64,000 nt of DNA from contig JAKSRH010000001.1 in NCBI GenBank assembly GCA_024403675.1, forward strand, positions 1 to 64,000. Reading direction: 5' to 3'. The notes below the pieces were generated by a model, which saw only the letters and a list, made by a program, of their open reading frames with translations, made no database searches and had not been told where the DNA came from. Below are positions 52,326 through 62,675 of the stretch, piece by piece. Within the stretch, counting starts at the first letter, position 1, and every line of letters starts with the position of its first letter. This DNA comes from Saccharofermentans sp. (GTDB lineage Bacteria > Bacillota > Clostridia > Saccharofermentanales > Saccharofermentanaceae). Position numbers and translations under genes: made by a program.

Positions 52326-53129
52326 ATGAAATTAGCAGTAATTGGCGCAGGTAATATGGGTAAGGCCTTAATTAACGGATTTATTTCTGGTGGTGTTCTT
52401 AAGGCAGAGGAGATTACGGTTTTTGATTTGAATACAGCTGCATGTGATGCTATCAAGAGTAGTCTTGGTGTAAATGTAGCATCTGATGGTAATGAAGCAG
52501 TTAAGGATAGTGATTATGTGCTCATGGCAGTTAAGCCACAGCATTTTGATAACTGCCTTGCTGGTATTAAGGATAGCTTTGCAGATAAGACAATCGTTCT
52601 TTCTATCGCAGCCGCAGTAACAACTAAGAGAATTGCTGGCATTATCGGCGACAATAGAAAGTTCGTAAGAATTATGCCAAATACTCCAGCTCAGGTAGGT
52701 GCTGGCGTAAGTGCGGTTTGTCCTATGGGCCTTGATGACGAAGAAGTTGCTTTTGTAAAGAGTCTTCTCGGTACTTGCGGTGAAGTTATTCTTTGTGACG
52801 AGAAGACACTTGATAGCATTGGTTGTGTGTCTGGTACAGGTCCTGCTTATGTAATGCTCTTTATCGAGGCTATGGCAGATGCGGCAGTAGCACTTGGTAT
52901 TAAGAGAGATGATGCGCTTAAGATTGCAGCTGCTACTGTAATGGGTTCTGGAAAGCTTTGCCTCGAGACAGGTAATCACCCAGCTGTACTTAAGGATCAG
53001 GTTTGCTCTCCTGGTGGAACAACTATTGCTGGTGTTATGGCACTTGAAGAGAATGGACTTCGTAACGCAGTTATCAAGTCTGTAATCGCTGCAAGTGACA
53101 AAACTAAGGAAATGGCAACGGGAAAGTAA
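52326..53129 (+). CDS. proC: Pyrroline-5-carboxylate reductase
   Basis: Last step of proline synthesis, reducing pyrroline-5-carboxylate with NAD(P)H. The 267-residue protein begins with the Rossmann motif [15 protein letters not shown], has [25 protein letters not shown] and the C-terminal [14 protein letters not shown] family signature. ATG 52326 is preferred to the in-frame ATG at 52281, which overlaps the -10 box and would add a non-homologous tail; AGAGG at 52312-52316 precedes it. rnhA follows after 7 bases. Confidence 0.95.
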   Translation: MKLAVIGAGNMGKALINGFISGGVLKAEEITVFDLNTAACDAIKSSLGVNVASDGNEAVKDSDYVLMAVKPQHFDNCLAGIKDSFADKTIVLSIAAAVTTKRIAGIIGDNRKFVRIMPNTPAQVGAGVSAVCPMGLDDEEVAFVKSLLGTCGEVILCDEKTLDSIGCVSGTGPAYVMLFIEAMADAAVALGIKRDDALKIAAATVMGSGKLCLETGNHPAVLKDQVCSPGGTTIAGVMALEENGLRNAVIKSVIAASDKTKEMATGK

Positions 53130-53136
53130 TATTTCT

Positions 53137-53589
53137 ATGTCAGAATTGAAATTAACTAAGGTTACAATATATACAGACGGTGCATGCTCTGGTAATCCTG
53201 GCCCTGGTGGTTGGGGTGCGATTCTTCAGGCTTCAGGCGTGGAGAAGGAGATGAGCGGAGGGGAAGCTCTTACTACAAATAATCGTATGGAACTTATGGC
53301 GGTTATTAAATCTTTAGAGGCTCTTACACGTCCATGTGAGGTGGATGTTTACTCTGATAGTGCTTATGTCGTTAATGCTTTTAATCAGAATTGGATTTCT
53401 GGATGGAAGCGTAATGGCTGGAAAAACAGCGCAAAGGCAGAGGTGGCTAATAGAGAATTGTGGGAAAGACTCCTTGCTCAGACTGAAAAACATCAGGTTA
53501 AGTTCATTAAGGTGAAAGGTCACGCAGATAATGAATTTAATAATAGGTGCGACCGTTTGGCTGTTGCGGCAGCAGCTCAGTATAAGTAA
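53137..53589 (+). CDS. rnhA: Ribonuclease HI
   Basis: Degrades RNA in RNA-DNA hybrids. The 150-residue protein shows the four acidic catalytic positions in their motifs: Asp in [19 protein letters not shown], Glu in [10 protein letters not shown], Asp in [12 protein letters not shown], and Asp in NNRCDRLA, plus the basic handle ([11 protein letters not shown]). ATG 53137 was chosen over an in-frame upstream ATG inside proC because homologues begin near here. It lies between proC and a NUDIX gene. Confidence 0.95.
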   Translation: MSELKLTKVTIYTDGACSGNPGPGGWGAILQASGVEKEMSGGEALTTNNRMELMAVIKSLEALTRPCEVDVYSDSAYVVNAFNQNWISGWKRNGWKNSAKAEVANRELWERLLAQTEKHQVKFIKVKGHADNEFNNRCDRLAVAAAAQYK

Positions 53590-53603
53590 CGGAGATATAG
53601 TTA

Positions 53604-54155
53604 ATGGACGACAAGTATAAAGATTTATATGAGGAGACTTTAAGTACTGACTTGAAGTTTCATGGTCGAGTGTTTGACACTCTAGTAAAGACAGTTAAGC
53701 TAGCTGATGGTTCTGAGTCGTTCAGAGAAATTGTTAAGCACAATGGTGGTGCTTGTATCCTTCCTGTGGATGATGATTATAACTGCTATATGGTTAGACA
53801 GTTCAGAAGTCCATTTGAGGAGATTATGCTAGAGGTTCCTGCGGGTAAATTGGAACCAAATGAAGATCCAAAAGCATGTGCTATTCGTGAGCTCCGTGAA
53901 GAAACAGGTTTTGTTGCTAGTGAGATTATGGATTTTGGCACAATGATTTGTTCCCCTGGCTATGATTCAGAGAAGATTTATCTTTATGGTGCTCGTGGAT
54001 TGGAATTTAAGGGCGAAAAGCTTGATGAAGGTGAGTTCCTTCACTGTGAAAAGATTCCTCTTAATACTCTTTTGGAGATGGCTGATAAGGGTGAGATTAG
54101 AGATAGCAAAACACAGATTTGTATTTATAAGATGGTAAGGAGATTGGGACTTTGA
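53604..54155 (+). CDS. NUDIX hydrolase, ADP-ribose pyrophosphatase type
   Basis: The 183-residue protein has a complete Nudix box, GKLEPNEDPKACAIRELREE-TGF, preceded by MVRQFRSPFEEIMLEVPAG, the pattern of ADP-ribose pyrophosphatase (NudF-type). It would hydrolyse ADP-ribose or related nucleotide sugars with Mg2+. The REIVKHNGGACILPV region also fits. ATG 53604 with CGGAGATA upstream. The ftsK start overlaps its stop by four bases. Confidence 0.9.
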   Translation: MDDKYKDLYEETLSTDLKFHGRVFDTLVKTVKLADGSESFREIVKHNGGACILPVDDDYNCYMVRQFRSPFEEIMLEVPAGKLEPNEDPKACAIRELREETGFVASEIMDFGTMICSPGYDSEKIYLYGARGLEFKGEKLDEGEFLHCEKIPLNTLLEMADKGEIRDSKTQICIYKMVRRLGL

Positions 54156-57133
54156 ACGATAATGACAGCAAGAACGAGATAGCAGGTATTATTCTGTTCT
54201 TCTTCGCCATCGCGTTGATGCTCATTTTTTACTTGCTCTCACCAGAAATTTTTATTGTTAAGATTATTCACCAGTTAGCGTTTGGTCTTATTGGTAAGAC
54301 TTCCGCTTTTTTGATACCAGTTAGCATTCTTTATGCTTCTATTGATTTTTTCTTAGAGAAGAGAAACGGCGTATCTAATATTCGTGTTAGATCCGTAGTT
54401 CTTCTTGTTATTTTGCTTTCTGCACTTCTTGCAGTTTGCACTATGGATTTTACTTACTTTAGAGAACTTTCTCTTAACGCTAAGGGAAAGTATAGCGCGT
54501 TTAAAGCAATAAAGCTTCTTTGGACATCTGGTATTAATTCCGCTGAGATTAGTCCTATGACTAACGGAAAGACTATCCTTTCTGGTGGTATCCTTGGCGG
54601 TGGTATTGCTGTCGCATTTACAAGAGTAATGGGAAAAGTTATTTCGATTATGTTCTTGGTGCTCTTGCTTTTGTCTCAGATAATTCTTATGTTCAAGATT
54701 TCCCTTAAGAAGACTGCAAAGAAAGCAGCTTCAAAGGCAGCATCCACAATTAATCAGGTTAGACGTAATACTAGACCAATGCCACAGGCTAGACCTCAAA
54801 TGAGACCACAGCCTAGACCAATGCAAAGACCGGTTCAGGCAAATAAGGCTAATACACCTGCTCCAAATTCATTTGTTAACAATGCTGCTACTCCTTATGG
54901 TCGTCAGCTTATGGAGAATGCACAGGTGGGTACGGATCCATTTAGAAGAAGTGCTTTCCCTGTAAATCCAGATAATGGTTTCGCAGATTTGTCCTCTAGA
55001 GAATATGGTGTGGAAGCTGCTGGTAATGATGGCATGCTTTCTTATGGAAATAACGTGGTATCTACTAGTGAGAGTTACGATGCACCTAGTGCTGATTTCA
55101 GCTATACTGCTAACCCTAAGAATCCTAGACTTCGTCCTCATAAGGAGGAGCAGAAGAGACCATCTTTCTTGCCAGATAATACGCAGGAAGATTTCTATAG
55201 CTTAGAGGGGGCAACTTACGTTAATCAGGAGCACCCTATTAATCAGGATGATTATGCTCCAGTTGATATTGATGATGAGCCATATGAGATTACGGATGAT
55301 GATCCATATAACTTTGAGCCTCGCGAGTATCAGGTAAGAATGCCAAATATTGGTGCTGTTCCTGAGGCTAATTACGATTATTCTGCTCAGTTGCCAGCGC
55401 CTGTAGCTCCAAGTCCTGTAGTAAGTCAGATGCCTCAGCCTGTTGAACAGCCAGTAGTAGATGAGACTATTGAAGAGAGAAGTGATATTACTATTAATGC
55501 GGAGTCTGCAAGTGCTTCTGGATACAGTAGTACAGAGGGTAGAATCATTGAGACATCTAAGTCTAATAATGTGGTTCCTACTCTTGAGATTGGTACAACA
55601 AAGCCAGTCGTAGATACTCATGCTAATAATGGCAAGGTAATAAGCAGAAGAATGAAGTCATACGTGAAACCATCTACTAGACTTCTTGCTCCTGATGATG
55701 CACCTAAGGCAAATGCTAATAACAGTCAGGAACTTAAGGAAAAGGCTATGAAGCTTGAGGAGACTATTAGAAGCTTTGGTATCGAGACTAAGGTTGTTAA
55801 TATTACTCATGGTCCAGCAATTACAAGATTTGAGCTCCAGCTTCTTAAGGCTGGTACAAAGGTATCTAGAATCCTCGGACTTCAGGATGATATCGCTCTT
55901 TCTATGGCTGCTTTTTCTGTAAGAATTGAGGCTCCAATTCCTGGTACAAGCTGTATCGGTATCGAGCTTCCTAATGAGAAGACTTCCGCCGTATATCTTA
56001 GAGGACTTATTGAATCTAAGGAGTTCCGTGCAGCTCCACCTCTTACAGTTCCTCTTGGTCGTGATATTCCTGGTAAGCCAATTATGTGTAACTTAGCAAA
56101 GATGCCACACCTTCTTATTGCGGGTTCCACAGGTTCTGGTAAGTCAGTATGTATTAATACAATCCTTACAAGTATTCTTTATAACTCTTCCTACGAAGAT
56201 GTAAGAATGATTCTTGTAGACCCTAAGGTAGTAGAGCTTTCTATCTATAACGGAATTCCACATCTTATTATGCCTGTAGTTACAGACCCAAAGAAGGCTG
56301 CTGCAGCTCTTAAGTGGGCAGTACAGGAGATGGAAAGACGTTATAAGTGCTTTGCTGAAGCTGGTGTAAGAGACCTGGCAGGTTATAACGAGTGGCTTAA
56401 GTTTAGAGGTGAGAAAGCGCTTCCTCTTATTCTTATTGTTATCGACGAGCTTGCTGACCTTATGACTGTTGCTCAGAAGGACGTTGAGGACCAGATTAGC
56501 CGTCTTGCTGCTATGGCACGAGCTGCAGGTCTTCATATGATTATTGCTACACAGCGTCCATCTGTAGACGTTATTACAGGTGTTATTAAGTCTAATATCC
56601 CATCAAGAATTGCTTTCGCAGTATCCTCTGGTGTTGATAGTAGAACAATCCTTGACTCTGTAGGTGCTGAGAAGCTTCTTGGTAAGGGTGATATGCTCTA
56701 TGCTCCACTTTCTGCGCCTAAGCCAGTTCGTGGCCAGGGTGCGTTCCTTTCTGATAAGGAAGTTGAAAACGTAGTTAAGTATCTTAAGGATACGTTCGGA
56801 CCTTATTATGATGAAGATATTATTAAAGCAATTGATAGTGTTACTGAAGGTGGTTCAGGTTCTGGTGCTGCTATGGGTGGCGACGGAGGAGACGGCGATG
56901 GTGAAGATGATCTCCTTGAGAGAGCAGTAGAGACTGTAATTGATGCAGGTAATGCTTCCGTATCAATCCTTCAGAGAAGACTTGGTATTGGTTATCCACG
57001 TGCTGCTCGTCTTATTGATGTGCTTGAGCAGAAACACTATATTGGACCATTCGAGGGTAGTAAGCCTCGTAAGGTTCTTATTAATCGTACAGATTGGTTA
57101 GAGATTAAGGCAAAGGGTAATAACGGACAGTGA
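54152..57133 (+). CDS. ftsK: DNA translocase FtsK/SpoIIIE
   Basis: Hexameric ATP-driven pump that clears chromosomal DNA from the closing septum. The 993-residue protein has about four N-terminal transmembrane helices (within residues 1-180), a long Pro/Gln/Arg-rich linker (about 190-540), the motor domain with Walker A GSTGSGKS at 658-665, ILIVIDELADLM as Walker B and ATQRPSVDVITG, and a C-terminal winged-helix gamma domain (NASVSILQRRLGIGYPRAAR) that reads orienting DNA sequences. The start is TTG 54152, overlapping the NUDIX stop. Overlaps pncC by four bases. Confidence 0.95.
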   Translation: MNDNDSKNEIAGIILFFFAIALMLIFYLLSPEIFIVKIIHQLAFGLIGKTSAFLIPVSILYASIDFFLEKRNGVSNIRVRSVVLLVILLSALLAVCTMDFTYFRELSLNAKGKYSAFKAIKLLWTSGINSAEISPMTNGKTILSGGILGGGIAVAFTRVMGKVISIMFLVLLLLSQIILMFKISLKKTAKKAASKAASTINQVRRNTRPMPQARPQMRPQPRPMQRPVQANKANTPAPNSFVNNAATPYGRQLMENAQVGTDPFRRSAFPVNPDNGFADLSSREYGVEAAGNDGMLSYGNNVVSTSESYDAPSADFSYTANPKNPRLRPHKEEQKRPSFLPDNTQEDFYSLEGATYVNQEHPINQDDYAPVDIDDEPYEITDDDPYNFEPREYQVRMPNIGAVPEANYDYSAQLPAPVAPSPVVSQMPQPVEQPVVDETIEERSDITINAESASASGYSSTEGRIIETSKSNNVVPTLEIGTTKPVVDTHANNGKVISRRMKSYVKPSTRLLAPDDAPKANANNSQELKEKAMKLEETIRSFGIETKVVNITHGPAITRFELQLLKAGTKVSRILGLQDDIALSMAAFSVRIEAPIPGTSCIGIELPNEKTSAVYLRGLIESKEFRAAPPLTVPLGRDIPGKPIMCNLAKMPHLLIAGSTGSGKSVCINTILTSILYNSSYEDVRMILVDPKVVELSIYNGIPHLIMPVVTDPKKAAAALKWAVQEMERRYKCFAEAGVRDLAGYNEWLKFRGEKALPLILIVIDELADLMTVAQKDVEDQISRLAAMARAAGLHMIIATQRPSVDVITGVIKSNIPSRIAFAVSSGVDSRTILDSVGAEKLLGKGDMLYAPLSAPKPVRGQGAFLSDKEVENVVKYLKDTFGPYYDEDIIKAIDSVTEGGSGSGAAMGGDGGDGDGEDDLLERAVETVIDAGNASVSILQRRLGIGYPRAARLIDVLEQKHYIGPFEGSKPRKVLINRTDWLEIKAKGNNGQ

Positions 57134-57615
57134 GTACTATAAGTGAGTTATCTGCTAAGGCTGTTGCTAGCCTTAAGGCAAAGGGATTGCATTGCACTTT
57201 CGCGGAAAGTCTTACAGGAGGCTTAATTGCAGCAACTCTTGTAAACACATCTGGTGCTTCGGAGGTGTTTGAGGGAAGCCTTGTGTCTTATTGTGATAAG
57301 GTTAAGCACGAAAAGCTTGGTGTAGATGAGGAAACACTTGCTACAAAGTCTGCTGTATCTTACGAGTGTGCTATGCAAATGGCAAAGGGCGCACTTGGTA
57401 AGTTTGATGCTGATGTTGCAATTTCTGCGACGGGTTATGCTGGACCTGGTGGTGGCACCCCAGAAGACCCTGCTGGTACATTTTATCTTGGTTTTGCTGA
57501 TAAGAATGGCAATGATTCTATTAGATATCATATTGAAGGTACAAGATCAGAAGTTCGTGATTATGCAGTAGAGATGGCGCTTTCACTTTTGATAGAGAGG
57601 GTGGAGTCATTATGA
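57130..57615 (+). CDS. pncC: Nicotinamide-nucleotide amidase (CinA C-terminal domain)
   Basis: Converts nicotinamide mononucleotide to nicotinate mononucleotide in NAD recycling. The 161-residue protein consists of the CinA C-terminal domain only: FAESLTGGLIAATLVNTSGA, GSLVSYCDKVKHEKLGV, AISATGYAGPGGGTPEDPAG. In many Firmicutes this is fused to an N-terminal pyrophosphatase (full CinA), which is missing here. GTG start at 57130 overlaps the ftsK stop (GTGA). It overlaps murJ by four bases. Confidence 0.93.
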   Translation: MSTISELSAKAVASLKAKGLHCTFAESLTGGLIAATLVNTSGASEVFEGSLVSYCDKVKHEKLGVDEETLATKSAVSYECAMQMAKGALGKFDADVAISATGYAGPGGGTPEDPAGTFYLGFADKNGNDSIRYHIEGTRSEVRDYAVEMALSLLIERVESL

Positions 57616-59192
57616 GTACAAAAAGAAAAAATGGTTCTGGTAATATGGCCATCGCTACAGTACTTGTAATGATTGGTCTTATTTTCTCCAAGTGTTCAGG
57701 ACTTCTTAGAGATGTGCTTGTTGGCATGAAGTTCAGTGATACTGTGTATAGAGACAGTTTCTTCTTGGCATTTACTATTCCTGATCTTGTATTTAACTTG
57801 TTGGTTGGTGGTTCTATTCAGTCTGCTATTACTCCTTCATTATCTGCTGCAGTTAGCGCAGGCGAGGAGAAGAAGGGTTGGAGAGCCGTAAATATTTTCA
57901 TATCTGTTATAGGTACTGTATTAGTTCTTGTTTGTATCTTGGGAGTAGTGTTTAGCGACCAGATCTTTATGCTTTATGCATCTGGTAAGAACAATATGGA
58001 TACTATCCATTTGGCATCTCAAGCAAGTAAGTGGTTGTTCCCACAGATTTTCTTTATGATGCTTGCAGCACTTTGTATTGGTATTCTTAATGCTTATAAG
58101 AGATTCTCTTCTACAGCATTTGGACCTACTGTTTATAACGTATTTGTTCTTTTATCAATTCTTATTTTTGCTGGAAATACTGAAAGCAAGCTTACAATGA
58201 CGACTTGTGGAATCATGGGAGCTGCAGTTATTTATTTCTTGTTCCAGTTTATTATTGGATTTGATAAGTTGAAGCAGCTTAGATTTGATTTTAAGCCAAG
58301 AGATCCTGAGTTTATTGCTCTATTTAAGCGTGCGCTTCCTATACTTATCTCAGCTTCTATAGTTCAGGTAAATACAGTTATTCTTAACTTCTTTACTGGT
58401 TCTTTTGAAGATAGTGGATATATTAGTGCACTTAAAAATGCGGCTACCACATGGCAACTCCCTTATGGAATTTTTGCTGTTGCTGTAGGTAACGTAATGC
58501 TTCCATCTCTTGCAGCTCTTTATAGTAAACAGGACTATGATGGAGCATCAAATATGCTTTCTAGCAGACTTAAGAGTGCTTTGTTTTTAACCATACCTTC
58601 TGCTGGTATTATGTTTGTTCTTAATAAGGAAGTTATTAAAGCTCTTTTCCAGTGGAATTCTGCATATACAGAGTCTGATGCTACTAGAGCTGGTATATTT
58701 CTTATGGGTTATTCAATCGCGATTATCACACATACAGTAGTATTTATTATGAACCAGGCATTCTATGCTATAGGCAAGACAAAGGTACCTCTTTATGCAG
58801 GATGTGTTGGTTTGATTAGTAATCCAATGTTCTGTTATTTGTTTATTAAGATGGGTATTGGTCCATTGTCGCTAACACTTGCTTATTCTCTTACAAGTAT
58901 TTTTACTCTTGTTATTCTTACAGTTGTTTATTGTAAGGATAAGAGACTAGCTCCTAAGGGTTTGTCGGTTTTCTTGGCAAAAAGCTTTGGTTGCATGTTA
59001 GTTATGTCATTTGTTCTTGTTTTACTTAACAAAGTGATTCCAAATGGAAATGGTAAAATTCAGAGTTTGATGTTCCTTGGTGTAAAGGGTATATGTGCTG
59101 TGGCAGTATATTTTATCGGTGCATTTGTTCTTAAAATGAACGAAGCTGTTGAATTTGTAAGCGGTGTAAAACGTAAGATTTTGAGACGATAA
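57612..59192 (+). CDS. murJ: Lipid II flippase MurJ (MviN)
   Basis: Moves lipid II across the membrane for peptidoglycan synthesis. The 526-residue protein has about 14 hydrophobic segments and MviN-family features: FSKCSGLLRDVLVGMKFSDT at the N terminus, FTIPDLVFNLLVGGSIQSAI, and AVGNVMLPSLAALYS. The pncC-murJ overlap (ATGA) implies co-transcription with ftsK. No terminator is evident before the recA promoter. Confidence 0.92.
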   Translation: MSTKRKNGSGNMAIATVLVMIGLIFSKCSGLLRDVLVGMKFSDTVYRDSFFLAFTIPDLVFNLLVGGSIQSAITPSLSAAVSAGEEKKGWRAVNIFISVIGTVLVLVCILGVVFSDQIFMLYASGKNNMDTIHLASQASKWLFPQIFFMMLAALCIGILNAYKRFSSTAFGPTVYNVFVLLSILIFAGNTESKLTMTTCGIMGAAVIYFLFQFIIGFDKLKQLRFDFKPRDPEFIALFKRALPILISASIVQVNTVILNFFTGSFEDSGYISALKNAATTWQLPYGIFAVAVGNVMLPSLAALYSKQDYDGASNMLSSRLKSALFLTIPSAGIMFVLNKEVIKALFQWNSAYTESDATRAGIFLMGYSIAIITHTVVFIMNQAFYAIGKTKVPLYAGCVGLISNPMFCYLFIKMGIGPLSLTLAYSLTSIFTLVILTVVYCKDKRLAPKGLSVFLAKSFGCMLVMSFVLVLLNKVIPNGNGKIQSLMFLGVKGICAVAVYFIGAFVLKMNEAVEFVSGVKRKILRR

Positions 59193-59266
59193 ACAGCAAA
59201 GTGTCCTAATAAACGGACGGTGTAGAGAAATGTAGAAAAATTTGTGCTTTTGTCGTACACAATCAA

Positions 59267-59295
59267 TTGACAAAAGGTTATTCTATTAATACAAT
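59267..59295 (+). promoter_or_regulatory. recA promoter
   Basis: TTGACA (59267-59272), a 17-base spacer and TACAAT (59290-59295). Predicted start near 59302, just before the SOS box. Confidence 0.85.
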
Positions 59296-59312
59296 GTTTT
59301 CGAAAGCATAAA

Positions 59313-59324
59313 GAACAAATGTTC
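59313..59324. promoter_or_regulatory. LexA (SOS) box upstream of recA
   Basis: GAAC-AAAT-GTTC is a perfect match to the Gram-positive LexA site GAAC-N4-GTTC. It sits about 11 bases after the predicted recA transcription start, so LexA would block promoter clearance. Confidence 0.88.
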
Positions 59325-59347
59325 CGTATCTAATTAAGGAGTTAATC

Positions 59348-60466
59348 ATGGCTAAGAATAAGAATACTAAGAATAATGTAACTACTCTTCCTAAGGAGGC
59401 TCTCGAGGAGCGTAAGAAGGCTCTTGAGGCAGCAATGGCTCAGATTGAGAAGCAGTTTGGTAAGGGTTCTGTAATGAGAATGGGTGACCAGGAAGTGGTT
59501 GAGATTGAATCAGTTCCTACAGGTTCTATCACATTGGATATTGCCCTCGGTGTAGGTGGTCTTCCTAAGGGAAGAATTATTGAGATTTATGGACCTGAAT
59601 CTTCAGGTAAGACAACAGTTGCACTTCACTGTGTTGCAGAAGCACAGAAGGCTGGCGGTACATGTGCATTTATTGATGCAGAGCATGCTCTTGATCCTGT
59701 ATATGCAGGTAAGATTGGTGTAGATGTAGACAATCTTCTTCTTTCCCAGCCTGATTCTGGTGAGCAGGCGTTGGAGATTACAGAGACACTTGTTAGATCA
59801 GGTTGTATTGATGTAATTGTTGTTGACTCTGTAGCAGCTCTTGTTCCTAGAGCAGAGATTGAGGGTGAGATGGGTGATTCCCATGTAGGTCTTCAGGCTA
59901 GACTCATGAGCCAGGCACTTCGTAAACTTACACCAATTATTGCTAAGTCTGGTACAGTATGTATTTTCATTAACCAGCTTCGTGAGAAGGTTGGTGTAAT
60001 GTTCGGTAATCCTGAGACTACTACAGGTGGTCGTGCACTTAAGTTCTATTCTTCTGTAAGACTTGATGCTCGTAAGACTGAGACTTTGAAGAACGGTACA
60101 GAGGTAATCGGTAACCATGTAAGAGTTAAGATTGTTAAGAATAAGGTTGCTCCTCCATTTAAGGAAGCTGAATTTGATATTCTCTATGGTCAGGGTATTT
60201 CTAAGGAAGGATGTATCATTGATCTTGCTGTGGAGAATAACATTATCGAGAAGAGTGGTTCTTGGTTCGCATATAAGGGTAATAAGATTGGTCAGGGTAA
60301 GGATAACGCTAGACAGTATCTTATTGATAATCCTGATACTAGAGATGAGATTGAGCAGCTTATTCGTGAGTCATATGAGCCAGCAGATGAAGTAATTTCA
60401 GATGTAGCTGACGATGATTTTGATGGTGATGATGACGACGATGATATCCTCGGTATCGATATGTAA
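59348..60466 (+). CDS. recA: Recombinase RecA
   Basis: Forms filaments on single-stranded DNA, performs strand exchange and triggers LexA self-cleavage. The 372-residue protein has Walker [21 protein letters not shown], the [17 protein letters not shown] and [16 protein letters not shown] (L1/L2 region) motifs and an acidic C terminus ([15 protein letters not shown]). AAGGAG precedes ATG 59348. It is SOS-controlled through the box at 59313. recX begins two bases after the stop. Confidence 0.98.
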   Translation: MAKNKNTKNNVTTLPKEALEERKKALEAAMAQIEKQFGKGSVMRMGDQEVVEIESVPTGSITLDIALGVGGLPKGRIIEIYGPESSGKTTVALHCVAEAQKAGGTCAFIDAEHALDPVYAGKIGVDVDNLLLSQPDSGEQALEITETLVRSGCIDVIVVDSVAALVPRAEIEGEMGDSHVGLQARLMSQALRKLTPIIAKSGTVCIFINQLREKVGVMFGNPETTTGGRALKFYSSVRLDARKTETLKNGTEVIGNHVRVKIVKNKVAPPFKEAEFDILYGQGISKEGCIIDLAVENNIIEKSGSWFAYKGNKIGQGKDNARQYLIDNPDTRDEIEQLIRESYEPADEVISDVADDDFDGDDDDDDILGIDM

Positions 60467-60468
60467 TC

Positions 60469-60978
60469 ATGATAAATATCGACCATCTAAAGAGTGAAGA
60501 TACTAGAAATCCTGAGCTTGACTTGGCTGTTAGCGTAGGTATCAGACATATAGGTATTGCTACATATTCTTCTGGTAAGATTTATGATTACCTCGTCAGA
60601 AAAGGTCATGAACCGAATATTGCCCGTACTGCGGTTAATGAGCTTATAAGACGTGAGTATATAGATGATATGAGAGCTGGACGTAAGGTCTTGTTTGCTC
60701 GAACAGGTAGAAAGCAGGAAAGTAGAGCGCTACTCTACAAGCGTCTCTTACAGGCAGGTATTGCCGAAGATAAGGCTGATTCTATTATTCATCAGACCCG
60801 CGATGATAATGAAACATGTCTAGAACTTATAAAGGCAACCTATCCTGTAATTCCTGATTTTGACGAAGTTCCTGAGTCCGATTTTTACGAGAGTGCTATG
60901 AAGATTTGTGCTCGTAGAGGATATACGCCTAATGTTTCCCGAAGAGCTATAACTGCTTATCTTAATTCTTTGTTGTGA
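60469..60978 (+). CDS. recX: Regulatory protein RecX
   Basis: RecX modulates RecA filament growth. The 169-residue protein has three helical repeats typical of the family: YLVRKGHEPNIARTAVNELI, LYKRLLQAGIAEDKADSIIH, and CARRGYTPNVSRRAITAYL. It follows recA by two bases, the usual arrangement, and would be induced with recA. A terminator hairpin follows. Confidence 0.9.
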   Translation: MINIDHLKSEDTRNPELDLAVSVGIRHIGIATYSSGKIYDYLVRKGHEPNIARTAVNELIRREYIDDMRAGRKVLFARTGRKQESRALLYKRLLQAGIAEDKADSIIHQTRDDNETCLELIKATYPVIPDFDEVPESDFYESAMKICARRGYTPNVSRRAITAYLNSLL

Positions 60979-60988
60979 TATACGATAA

Positions 60989-61018
60989 TAAAGAGCCGCT
61001 TATTGTAGCGGCTCTTTA
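60989..61018 (+). terminator. Terminator after recA-recX
   Basis: AAGAGCCGC / GCGGCTCTT (9-bp perfect stem) with a short T run. Confidence 0.8.
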
Positions 61019-61046
61019 ACATATTGATGATTTTGATTCTCGTTTA

Positions 61047-61075
61047 TTGAGTTTATTTATTAGCTGAATTAAAAT
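61047..61075 (+). promoter_or_regulatory. Promoter of the lipoprotein gene
   Basis: TTGAGT (61047-61052), a 17-base spacer and TAAAAT (61070-61075), 44 bases before the ATG. Confidence 0.6.
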
Positions 61076-61119
61076 TACAGTGCTTATAAAATTTTATTTA
61101 GAAGTGGAGTACTTTTATT

Positions 61120-62568
61120 ATGAAGAAAATGAAGAAAGTTATGGCATTTGCACTTAGCTGTGCAATGGTTATGTCTATCGCTTCCTGTTCTTTATCTTCT
61201 GACAAGAAGGATAAGAAAGATAAGGATGAGGATGAAGAGGGTGTAGAGGACGTAATCGCTGTTGCAGACGATTTCTGTTCCGCTCTTAAGAGTCAGAATG
61301 CAGAGAAGATGTTAAAGGTATGTAGCGAAGACTTTGAAGATGAGGCAGATGATCTTGCTGAAGAGTTTGACTTCGTTGCTGAATATGGTGAAGAGAAGGC
61401 AGCTTACCTTGATGCTATTGCTGGTACTATCGATTATGAGATTGATGAGGATTCAGTAGAAATTAAGAAGTCCAAGGCTACAGTAGATGTTGTATTTACT
61501 ATGGCTGACTATGAGTCAATTCAGATTGATGGTTTCTGGGACAGCATTGATTCTGTAGTAGCAGCAATTGAAGATGCAGATACTATGGAAGTAAAGACAA
61601 CTATCGAGCTTGAGATGGATGATGATGACAACTATGTTGTTGTTAATCCATATGATGTTGTAGATGATGTAATGGTATATACAAACGTTAATTATGACAT
61701 TAACGCAATCGTTGGTGATCTTGCTTCTTACGTTGGTGATTACTACATGCCAGAAGAGCTTGAGGATACAGACGAAGTTTATATGTATCTTTACTTTACT
61801 TATGAAGATGGCTTCCTCGATATTGATCACTCCTGTTATTACGTAGTTCTTTATAACGGTGCTAACGTATATACAAGTGATACTTGTGATGTAGAAGATA
61901 CATTCTACTATGGTTCATTTGAGGGCGCTGAAGTTAATGATGAGGGTCACCTCTTGGCTGGTACATATCAGATTACTGTTTATGATATGAATGATATGGT
62001 TCTTGCAGAGGCTGCTTGTGAGGTAACAGAAACAGCAAGTTCTGCAACAAATATTAATACTGAGATTGATCTTCCTGATGGAGATGTATATGTAACATCT
62101 ATTGACTATACACAGGATTTCCTTGATCAGATGGGTGGCTTTGATGCACAGGGAAACTTGGAGCTTCATATGTACCTCATCCTTGGTGATGACGAAGCTA
62201 CATTGATGCTTAGCGGTGATGATTTTAAGGCTAACGTTTCCGAGTTTATGGTAAACAATTTGGATGCTATCTTCATGGCAAGCGCAGGTATGTCTGCAGC
62301 AGATTTGGCTGAGATGAGTGGTATGACAATGAGCGAGCTCGAGGATTATTTTGTAGAGTCTGTTCTTTTGGAGCTTGATGCTTCTCAGTTTGATGCAGCT
62401 AGAACATCTGCTTCTTATGAGATTGATGGTTCATCTATTGTAATCCACTTCCCAGGTTCTGATGTTGCAGGAACAATTAGTGGTAACACAATTAGTCTTG
62501 ATGTATCTGATATTCCTGAGTTCGAGACTTTTGCTGTTGATGGCGTTCTTACATTCGAGATGCAGTAA
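61120..62568 (+). CDS. Acidic lipoprotein of unknown function
   Basis: The 482-residue protein has a lipoprotein signal peptide with lipobox SIASC; Cys23 would be lipidated. A Lys/Asp/Glu-rich spacer (KKDKKDKDEDEEG) follows. The rest is strongly acidic, with a first part resembling small NTF2-like or DUF4878-like lipoprotein domains (VADDFCSALKSQNAEKMLKV), and a later region (DLPDGDVYVTSIDYTQDFLD onward) containing beta-rich segments and a helical insert (MSAADLAEMSGMTMSELEDY). No specific family is assigned. It has its own promoter and terminator. Confidence 0.8.
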   Translation: MKKMKKVMAFALSCAMVMSIASCSLSSDKKDKKDKDEDEEGVEDVIAVADDFCSALKSQNAEKMLKVCSEDFEDEADDLAEEFDFVAEYGEEKAAYLDAIAGTIDYEIDEDSVEIKKSKATVDVVFTMADYESIQIDGFWDSIDSVVAAIEDADTMEVKTTIELEMDDDDNYVVVNPYDVVDDVMVYTNVNYDINAIVGDLASYVGDYYMPEELEDTDEVYMYLYFTYEDGFLDIDHSCYYVVLYNGANVYTSDTCDVEDTFYYGSFEGAEVNDEGHLLAGTYQITVYDMNDMVLAEAACEVTETASSATNINTEIDLPDGDVYVTSIDYTQDFLDQMGGFDAQGNLELHMYLILGDDEATLMLSGDDFKANVSEFMVNNLDAIFMASAGMSAADLAEMSGMTMSELEDYFVESVLLELDASQFDAARTSASYEIDGSSIVIHFPGSDVAGTISGNTISLDVSDIPEFETFAVDGVLTFEMQ

Positions 62569-62593
62569 TTGTTCAATCAAATATGTTTATATC

Positions 62594-62621
62594 GGAGCTG
62601 TCTTAGGACAGCTCCTTTTTT
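62594..62621 (+). terminator. Terminator after the lipoprotein gene
   Basis: GGAGCTGTC / GACAGCTCC with loop TTAG, then TTTTTT. Confidence 0.92.
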
Positions 62622-62675
62622 ATGTTTAAATTTATGGTAAAATTGCTCTATATTTTTAGAAAAGAGACGTTATTT